DNA of 64,000 nt from Paraphoma chrysanthemicola. Lineage: Eukaryota; Ascomycota; Dothideomycetes; Pleosporales; Phaeosphaeriaceae. Positions within the stretch are counted from its first letter, which is position 1; every line of letters starts with the position of its first letter. The stretch spans positions 558,001 to 622,000 of the forward strand of contig JAGMWG010000023.1 of NCBI GenBank assembly GCA_020744225.1, written 5' to 3'. Under the pieces are notes generated by a model that was given only the letters and a program-made list of their open reading frames with translations, did no database searches and was not told the origin of the DNA. The position numbers and the translations under genes were made by a program. Below, in pieces: positions 56,486 to 64,000 of this stretch.

Positions 56486-57142
56486 GGTTGCAAATTCTTT
56501 CTCACGTAAGATGCACCCATGTAACGTCAGGCTGTGTGTGGCGTAGTTTATGTAATTTATAGTGTGTACATCAAGTAAAGTAGCATGGCGTATGGCTTTT
56601 GCAACATAATCTCTAATCGTACCAACAGCCTCAATCAAGAAGATGGGTAGATCTCGTCTCTGTACTGCTGTCTGGATGTTGTAAATTGAGAGGGCAAATT
56701 ACGATTGTACGCTCCCTGTCACTAGCAAATCTTGTGGCCTAGGAAATTCGAGTCGACTCAGCGATAAGACCCACGACTCCACGAGCTGCATTCCCTTACA
56801 CCCAAACAAAGAAATTGACCCCTAACTATGAGAGGAGGAGAAAAGAAAGGAAAAAGGGGAGGTTACCGATCTACCAGCCAAAAGAAAATTGGATGAGCGT
56901 TTCTCGGGTCCTTAATGTACGATGTTCAATAGCAGCAAGACACCTTGTGCTTTGCTATTCAAAGTACGTAGTTGAAGATAGACTACAGAGGTAATCTTCG
57001 TGCGCAGCGTAGCATGATTTCAATAAAATAGACTGAATTAGATCTCACGGTCAGCCTGAACATCATCACTGCATGCCATCTCCTGTCCCATTTTCCGCTC
57101 ATTCGCTCGCAGACCCCTCTTCAAGGTCTCTCTTGGACCTTT
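56486..57142. other. Convergent 3' region
   Basis: Nothing coding is recognised. Confidence 0.4.
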
Positions 57143-58162
57143 TCAGACTGCATCCTCCTCCCATGCCAGCTTGTATGACCTCCACTCGACCCAGTCCTCG
57201 GCCCTGACATCCCGACAGTTGTGATCAAGCAGACCCGCAGCGACATCCACCACGTGAATCCTCTCGTTGCAGACATAGCTCACTGCAGCTCCGCATTCTC
57301 CGCAGAAAGTTCGATTTACGCCCACTGAGCTACTGTATGCCTTTGCGGTACCAAAGATGCCATTTGCAGGATATGGCGAGCCATCTGCCAAAGTGATCTT
57401 GTCGCGTGAAGGGAAAATCCACGAGGTGACCCAAGTCGATATCGTTAGTCGACATGAGGTGCAGACATCGTGTATCCCCAGCCACTTGTCCTTGTATTTG
57501 CGAACATTATGTTCATCGATGTCGGTGAAGGTCTCATCGCCGTTGGGACGCGAGATGTAAAAGTCGATGCCCCCGCAATGGCAATGAGCGCGTAGGGGGG
57601 TGGTTTCCTGGGGTATAGGCTTTGCATCTGCAAGCTTTTCTTTTAAATGCCACGGGGTGCTCTTGCCAGCCCAAGTGTCCCATAACTTCAGCTCCTTGTC
57701 GCCAATGGTCTGCAGCAATGGAGCGAGTCCCCCATCTCCAGTACTTCCAACGAACACATGTCCAGCAAAGTCCCAGACCTCCTCCTCTGCGTCGACGGAT
57801 GGTGCTGAGACAAACCACTTAATTGTCTCGCTAAGCTGAATGGACCCTAGGAAGTGCGCTCCACATGTTGAGCAGAAGTAGCGTGTCAGCTGCTCAGAGC
57901 TCTTGTATGCTGTCAAGCTAGAGAGATCGATGATTGGATTCGGGATGACAGCCCCTGCGGTATGGAGAGTGCCCGTAGAGCGACGGCAGATGTCGCAATG
58001 GCAAAAGTGGACTGGCAGAGGCAGGTCAGAGATAGGAACGTTAAAAGAGAATGACGATGCACGGCAGTGGCAAGTCGCACGGAAGGTTCGCGTCGCGACA
58101 CTCGTTTGTTGGATGGATGACATTGCTAATGTAGTCGTTACGTTGGTCGGTAAAGGACACAA
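57143..58162 (-). CDS. Protein with two GFA/CENP-V zinc domains
   Basis: Single exon; 339 residues from 58162, or 326 from the more likely Met at 58123 (MSSIQQTSV). Two tandem GFA (glutathione-dependent formaldehyde-activating/CENP-V) domains are visible by their cysteine motifs. Domain 1 has CHCRASSFSF, CHCDICRRSTG and YFCSTCGAHF. Domain 2 has CHCGGIDFYI, VCTSCRLTIS and TFCGECGAAV. These sites bind two zinc ions per domain. The family includes S-(hydroxymethyl)glutathione synthases and many fungal proteins of unknown role, some next to secondary-metabolite genes. Reaction and substrate cannot be assigned. Confidence 0.85.
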   Translation of the reverse strand: MCPLPTNVTTTLAMSSIQQTSVATRTFRATCHCRASSFSFNVPISDLPLPVHFCHCDICRRSTGTLHTAGAVIPNPIIDLSSLTAYKSSEQLTRYFCSTCGAHFLGSIQLSETIKWFVSAPSVDAEEEVWDFAGHVFVGSTGDGGLAPLLQTIGDKELKLWDTWAGKSTPWHLKEKLADAKPIPQETTPLRAHCHCGGIDFYISRPNGDETFTDIDEHNVRKYKDKWLGIHDVCTSCRLTISTWVTSWIFPSRDKITLADGSPYPANGIFGTAKAYSSSVGVNRTFCGECGAAVSYVCNERIHVVDVAAGLLDHNCRDVRAEDWVEWRSYKLAWEEDAV

Positions 58163-58394
58163 CCTCTTTGTTCTCTTGAGCGCACCGCCATTGACTTCTG
58201 CCTAAAATCACGTGATTCCGTGCTGCGCTAGCCGTGGAAGGAGTAAATCCTCACTGCTTCATACCATGAGGTGCTCACGTGGGTTATTGACTTTCGGTTC
58301 CTTGATTCAAATTAGGTACACTTAGCAATGGTAGTGTCAATTCTAAACCCAGGTCAAAATCTGACAGACCGGAAAGCAGGTGTCCTCGCCTACT

Positions 58395-60137
58395 TCAGAC
58401 TTGTACTGCACGTACTTCTACTTTTTGCTTCTCCAAGCCTTGTTCGCGGACCTCAACACTTTTTTGCGCAGACGTCTTGCCGAACTGTTTGATGGGTATA
58501 CCTTCAAGGAATAGCTCATCGATCTCTTCTAATGTCTTTCCACCGCACTCTGGAATGCAGAACCAACTGAACAGCATTGCTAGTGTCGCTGTAGAGCCAA
58601 AGATGAATCCAACCTTGCTTCCCAGACCAGCATAAGGTTCGTTGAGCAGGTACGGGATGGAAAAGGAGACGGTGAATTGGATCGCAATGTTGAAAACAGA
58701 CCCCAGCGCATAGGTCATGTCGCGCAGTTTCTGTGTTGGTATTTCGGCAGCAACAACGTGTGATAATGGCGCCCACCCGAGAGCAAAGCCGATGCTAAAG
58801 ATGGTAACCATGCTAACGATACCGGATTTGACTGGCTGAGTTGGATTGCTGCGCGTGCCAAGTAGGCCCATGGTAAAGAGGGCAGCAGTTTGTATCAATG
58901 CGCCAGCAGTCATGAGGGGTCTATCACGTGTTAGCTGAAACGAATCCAACGTACTCAAACAGCAGACTCACACTCGACCTGTCCTGTCGGTCACGGTTTG
59001 TGTGATTAGCACGAAAACGATACCGAGAGCCGAGTTGATTGAAGCCATAGTAAAAGGGTTGACGACACCAAGGCTTTTGATGAAAATAGAGCCATAAACC
59101 GAGACGAAATTCTGCCCTGTGATCTGAAGGAAGACGTTAACTCCAATCACGATGAGAGTGCGTCTCAGATTAGCTGTGTATCGGTCAGCTCTACGTCATA
59201 TCAACATAATCATGAATCTGTCGTGACCACTACAGTGGGAGATAGTAGGTGTACTTACTGCCCTGAAACATCTCAGAGAATGTGCCTTTCTTTACAGTTG
59301 CATGTAGCGTGCTTTGGAATTCCCGGAACTCCTGCTGAATCTGCTCATCCGTGAATCTACCTTGACGAAGCAGTCGTAGATTCTCCATAGCGTCTTCAGG
59401 CCTGTCCTTCATAAGCAGCCAGCGCGGGCTCTCCGGGATATACCACACTGAGCACAACATGACAGAAGGAATGACAAACAGCAACCCCATAGGGACACGC
59501 CAACTCATATCACCCGCAAGGTCCCCGGTGCCGCGGCAGATGACCGAACCAACGAGAGATCCGAAAAGAAGAGATGATTGATATGTTCCAACAACGGCGC
59601 CGCGGACTGCGGCCGGTACGAGTTCAGACTGAGTAACGGGGACGAGGGCGAGCTCCATCCCGATATAGACGTACGCGATTATGCGACCAGCCACCATTTG
59701 CCACTTATTTGTCTTGGTCGTGATGCACACGATGGTTCCGAGTATAGCCCAAAAGCACATAACGGCGAAGCACTTCTTCCTTCCGATCTTTGCACTCAAA
59801 AAATTCCCAGTCACTAGGCCAAAGACGAAGCCGATATAGGTGAGGCTGCCCAGCAGCGACAGATAGTAAGTCTCGAGTTGGTAGCTATTTACAGTCAGTG
59901 AGGCCCACCTGAGAAAAGGATGTGATTCCAGTACCGCCGTGTCTTGGTATTGTAGACCCCGAACCTTCGAGTGAAATCTGTCATCGCTTGGGTGTTGTTG
60001 AAGACGGATTGCTCCAGGCCGAAGTTCACTTGCGACAAGGCGATGAAGCCAACGGCGTATGCGAGCCGGCCATTGAAGTTCTGTTGAAACTTCTTGAGCA
60101 CACTTTGCTTGCTGCCACTGGCTGTAGAAGATAGCAT
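58395..60137 (-). CDS. MFS sugar transporter (SP family)
   Basis: Exons 60137-59935, 59884-59259, 59173-58972 and 58920-58395 give 518 residues in frame. Sugar-porter signatures are present: SAKIGRKKCF (loop 2-3), YIPESPRWLLMKDRPEDA after TM6, DRTGRV (loop 8-9), FALGWAPLSHVVAAEIPTQKLR, and PECGGKTLEEIDELF after TM12. About 12 TM segments. This family imports hexoses, disaccharides, polyols or quinate at the plasma membrane. ETYYLSLLGSLTYIGFVFG at TM2 is close to the maltose/alpha-glucoside type, but the substrate is not certain. It is divergent from an arylsulfatase gene (556 bp between starts), which suggests joint control. Confidence 0.9.
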
Positions 60138-60693
60138 GGCTTAGGTCGATACGTGTGACGATGGATCAGTCGAGAAGTTTCGATGAGGTGCTATCGTTGT
60201 TGTCATGCTGAGGTCTGAAAAGAGAGCTTTTTCGACCTTTATACACTTCCTCTCTGAACCAGTACTATTCTTCAACCGCCACATTGTATCAAGGCGCGCA
60301 CGATGCATAGCTCGCGACAGATTTCACTCAAATGGCATCATCGCTTGGCCGACTCTTCCCACACGGAAACCAAATGGAGGGAGTTCTGAATTAACGGTAG
60401 AATGTGGCCTCGATCACCGGCCCATTGCGATGGTTGGCTGAAGGCGAGTCAGTCGCGAATGCTGGCCGACGGGGATGAGCGGACTTAGTGCCGTGCCAAG
60501 GAATTAGCCGACCATGTGAACGGGGAAGACGGAGATGACCACAGGACTACCGAGTACCTTGCTGCTTTATTGGCTGATCTACCCCAGGGGACTGCAATGC
60601 AATTCATCCACTCTATATCTCCTGGAGCATCCTTAAAAGTCCATGGTGGGCTGTTGCCCATGCGCAAGCGACACGCTCCGAACTTACGACACA
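60138..60693. promoter_or_regulatory. Divergent promoter region sugar transporter/arylsulfatase
   Basis: This is 556 bp between two divergent start codons with no coding signal. It is expected to contain both promoters. No specific factor site was identified. Confidence 0.45.
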
Positions 60694-62534
60694 ATGGGTT
60701 CCATGCCACAAGAAAAACGGCCAAACTTCCTCATCATTGTTGCAGATGATTTAGGTTTGTTATCAGTTCCGAGTCCAAGGTTTGTGCAGTCTTGACGTGG
60801 CGTAGGATACAGCGACATTTCGCCCATGGGTGGCGAGATCAACACACCGAATCTTCAGAAGCTCGCGGATACCGGGATCCGGTTGACTAATTTTCACACA
60901 GCATCAGCATGCTCACCTACGCGATCAATGCTCCTGTCCGGTACAGACAATCACATCGCGGGCTTGGGTCAGCTAGTTGAACACATGGCTGTACGAGACA
61001 ACTACAAAGGCAAACCGGGTTACGAGGGCTACTTGAACTTTCGAGTTGCAGCTTTGAGCGAGATTCTACAAGATGCTGGATATCGTACCATCATGAGTGG
61101 CAAGTGGTATGTTACACGCGGGCCCATGCATATGGATCTCAGTGACTGACGGTGGCGGTTGGAAGGCATTTGGGTTTGACCAAAGAGACATCGCCCCATG
61201 CACGTGGCTTCGATGATTCGTTTGTGTTCCTCTCGGGCTGTGGTAACCATTACAACTGGGAACCACAATTGGGCGATCCGAAGCATGGGTTTCTTACTCC
61301 CATGAAAGCTGGAAACTTCTGGATGCGAGACGACAAGTTCCTAGACCGGACGAATCCTAAAGATGTACCAAACGACTTTTACTCCACTACGTCATTCACC
61401 GATGAGCTCATTAGCTACCTGGATTCGCGCGAAGATAAGGAGCAACCATTCCTCGCATACCTCCCATTCCTTGCCCCCCACTGGCCACTACAGGCGTCGC
61501 GAGAGGTGATGAACAAATACAAAGGGCGATATGACGATGGGCCGGAGACATTGAGAGCAGAGCGCCTCCAAAGATTGGTAGACCTCGGCATTGTGAAGCC
61601 GAACGTTGAGGCTGCCCCAATGCCAAGAGAGGACTGGCTAAAAATGTCAGCCGAGGAGCGTGCGGTGTCTGCGCGCAAGATGGAAGTCTACGCTGCCATG
61701 GTCGACTCGATTGACGAGAACATTGGTCGTGTGATCAAGCACCTCGAATCAACCGATGAGTTAGACAACACATTCATACTGTTCATGTCAGACAACGGAG
61801 CAGAGGGCGCAATGTTGGAAGCCCTTCCACTAATGGGTTCTGTTGGCAATGTCAACAAGATCATAGATACGTACTACGACAATAGCCTGGAAAACATTGG
61901 CGCGAGCAATAGCTTCGTTTGGTACGGGTCTGAGTGGGCATCGGCATCGATGGCTCCATCGCGAGGTTTCAAAACTTGGATCACCGAGGGTGGTATTCGT
62001 TGCCCATGCGTCATTCGATACCCGCCATTACACGCGGCAAGCGAAGCATTGCGCAATGGGTCGATTACCGACTCGTTCTGTACAGTAATGGATATTCTTC
62101 CTACAATTCTTGATATCGCAAGAGTTGAGTCACCAGGAACGCGGTTCAGAGGCCGAGAGGTCGTGCCCATTCGAGGCGCGACGTGGGTACCACACTTGAC
62201 GGGACGACAAAGTGGATTCCATGACGAGGAGGAGATAACCGGCTGGGAGCTGTTTGGTTTACGCGCCATTCGAAAAGGTCAATGGAAGGCTGTAAGTTGC
62301 AAGTCCCATGTCGTTTGAGCCTTTGACTAAAGATCGCAGCTCTGGATGACTGCACCTCGGGGAAAGGAGCAATGGGAGCTGTACGATCTTGGTGACGACC
62401 CAGGTGAGACGCACGATCTCGCTGAGCAAGAGGCCGCCAAGCTGAAGGAGCTGGTTGAGCATTGGGAAACCTATTATGCGGAGACTGGGATGTTTGACTA
62501 CGGCCATGACTTTAACTACATTAAATACTGCTGA
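60694..62534 (+). CDS. Arylsulfatase (AtsA-like, S1 family)
   Basis: Exons 60694-60754, 60806-61106, 61166-62291 and 62340-62534 give 560 residues. PNFLIIVADDLGYSDIS provides the metal-binding Asp pair. SACSPTRSMLLSG carries the CxPxR motif, with Cys56 expected to become formylglycine and Arg60 the helper. GKWHLG, FLAPHWPLQAS and FMSDNGAEG are further active-site elements. The overall pattern resembles bacterial AtsA-type arylsulfatases more than choline sulfatase. No signal peptide, so a cytosolic enzyme releasing sulfate from imported aryl or alkyl sulfate esters is likely. Its neighbours are a divergent sugar transporter and a convergent transcription factor. Intron 1 (donor gtttgt) is weaker than the others, but the frame and the DDLGYSD motif require it. 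Confidence 0.93.
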
Positions 62535-62572
62535 TACGATCGTTTCTGCGCGCAAAGTGACTCTTTCGGTGC

Positions 62573-64000
62573 TTATTGTGCGTTTGTCAGACCAATGGTT
62601 GGTAGGCTCAATTTCGAGGAGATAGCAAGCGATAGCTTCTCGAGAGTCTCGCGAAGTCTGCGAATATCACCGGACTGTGATTCCCATCTTTTCAATGTGG
62701 ATATGGCAACGATTACAAGAGATTCCCAGTCGACAGGAGGCAGAAGATTAGGATTAGATCTGTGCACAACTCCCAGAATGAGAAGCGCACTAGCGAAGGT
62801 TCCCCGACACGTGAACCAAGTTCCACCATGCCTGTGGTGGTTGTCGTTGTGCAAAATTCGGGCGGCATATATGGAAACGGCTTCACGAGAGAATGCCAGG
62901 ACCTCAGGTGGGATGCTTTGTTGCGCCGGATGATGGACCGCATAGTATAGAAGAGGCGTGAAGACATAGGCCCGCCATTGATAGAAGCGCCCTTGCAAGA
63001 AGAATGAAAGCTCGTTATCGGGTGGGTCGGGTTTGTCGAATTGGATTGATAGTGGAAGGTGAGAGTACCACATTTGTATCTGCTCTTCACAATCTCTGCA
63101 CTGCTGAAGTACTGAGCGGATATGAATCGACCAATACTGTGTACCCTTGCGATATAGCGTGAAGATTGTGTCGCTGATGGTACGTCGAATCGATATCTCG
63201 GCAAGATAAAATGCCCAACTTCGCTCTTCGCGCACTTGCTGGTCGATACCAGAAGACGTCGCTTGGGCCATCAAGACTGGGACTACTGGCGGTGTAGGAA
63301 ACATAGAGTCGGCGCGTGTCAATTCATCAATACCGCTAGACCTAAGTGGAAGCTCGGGGAGTAATTCATGCTCTGCTTTGTAGATCGACCAGAAAGCTCG
63401 TTGCTCTAGCTCCTGTGGGTCAGTGTTCCATCGGGGCGTCGTCATGTCAGAATACGGTTTGGAATGCCGCTTGAGGTGAGCCTGTAACCGCGAAGATGCT
63501 TGCTGAATGTAGAACCATGCTTGGAGAGGGTTTAGGGTATACTTTTCGTAGACAGATGCAAAGAAGAGGCACTGAATGTCAATCAAAGACCATCCAAGTA
63601 GTCCGAATCTCTTCTTAGCCGCGAAATAGTACGCCTCTGCCGTGGCAATGTCATCATTTATCAACTGCTCCGCGTGAGGCCGATGCAAAGTAGGCCGTTG
63701 CCAGGGTGCAGTATAGCATGCCAGGGCACACGCAAGGAGCTAGTCGGACATAAGTTAGCTGTACGATTCATATGTTGCTAGTGCGACTCACGACTAAGCA
63801 CGAGGGTCCATCCCATTCAACCCCGTGCTCTGTCGCATCCTTGGCGTACTGTATCAGCTCGGCTTGATCCAAGATTGGATTTCTAGTATGGACATGAAGC
63901 AGGAATTTTTGACAAAGCGGTAGGAACTGCTCCTCTTGTATTCCTTGACCATTACGACGTTTGCTTTCGCCGGCGCATGTGCTCTCGTTACTCGCTTCGA
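62573..64000 (-). CDS. Fungal-specific transcription factor, C-terminal part (5' end beyond window)
   Basis: Two exons are inside the window: 64000-63792 (open to the right edge) and 63739-62573, joined in frame (GTGAGT donor). They encode about 458 residues of the fungal transcription-factor middle-homology region: ILDQAELIQYAKDATEHG, then LLACALACYTAPW, GWSLIDIQCLFFASVYEKY, AWFYIQQASSRLQAHLKRH and the signature EQRAFWSIYKAEHEL. The Zn2Cys6 DNA-binding domain normally N-terminal to this is off the window. Its stop is 38 bp from the arylsulfatase stop (convergent), so it is a candidate local regulator of the sulfatase/transporter pair. Confidence 0.83.

Noticed and set aside
1..64000. CRISPR arrays, rRNA or tRNA genes, prokaryotic operons
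   Set aside because: No regularly spaced repeats, no rRNA-like sequence and no convincing tRNA B-box with a foldable cloverleaf were noticed; a tRNAscan-SE run would settle tRNAs. Intron-containing genes show the DNA is eukaryotic.

Overview
The window is nuclear DNA of a filamentous ascomycete (Pezizomycotina). Dothideomycetes is the most likely class, but that is an inference from gene content. Genes carry several short introns (about 41-60 nt, a few of 70-162 nt) with GTAAGT/GTATGT-type donors and CTAAC/CTGAC-type branch sites. Both strands are used about equally. Housekeeping genes (ARG2, NUR1, VMA7, NPC2, an M3 oligopeptidase) alternate with the accessory genes usual in such fungi (HET domain proteins, MFS transporters, a FAD oxidase, a nitrilase, a hybrid histidine kinase). 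The splice models below were rebuilt by reading the frames by eye. Most are supported by reading-frame continuity across every junction.

Layout. 0.9-9.6 kb: M3 metallopeptidase (+), ARG2 N-acetylglutamate synthase (-), a 3-hydroxyisobutyrate dehydrogenase-like enzyme (+) with a GC-AG intron, and a fucose-permease-like MFS transporter (+). 10.6-16.8 kb: a polysaccharide block with a GT25 glycosyltransferase (-), a membrane GT2 glycosyltransferase (+) and a membrane-anchored GH16 glucanase (+). A 250-bp element with 48-bp inverted ends lies between the two transferases. 17.3 kb: a small secreted cysteine-rich protein. 18.6-21.8 kb: a divergent TauD-like dioxygenase and UNC93-like transporter pair. 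22.6-28.4 kb: a GT90 (CAP10-like) transferase, then a GH20 hexosaminidase fragment that runs into a frameshifted hAT transposase remnant.

28.9-37.9 kb: a tail-anchored protein of unknown function, a chymotrypsin-fold protease-like protein with Cys at the nucleophile position, an RS/Gly-rich protein, NUR1 and VMA7 (divergent), and NPC2. 38.6-48.2 kb: two HET-domain genes enclosing a berberine-bridge-type FAD oxidase, a small membrane protein and a protein with a glycine-zipper-like C-terminus. 48.8-58.2 kb: nitrilase, a cysteine-rich gene of doubtful integrity, a 1222-residue hybrid histidine kinase and a double GFA/CENP-V protein. 58.4-64 kb: sugar transporter (-), arylsulfatase (+) and a fungal transcription factor that runs off the right edge, which together look like a small catabolic cluster.

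The most noteworthy items are the GT25/GT2/GH16 block (a candidate exopolysaccharide cluster), the Cys-nucleophile protease-like protein, the 59-residue secreted cysteine-rich protein, and the HET-flanked glycine-zipper protein.
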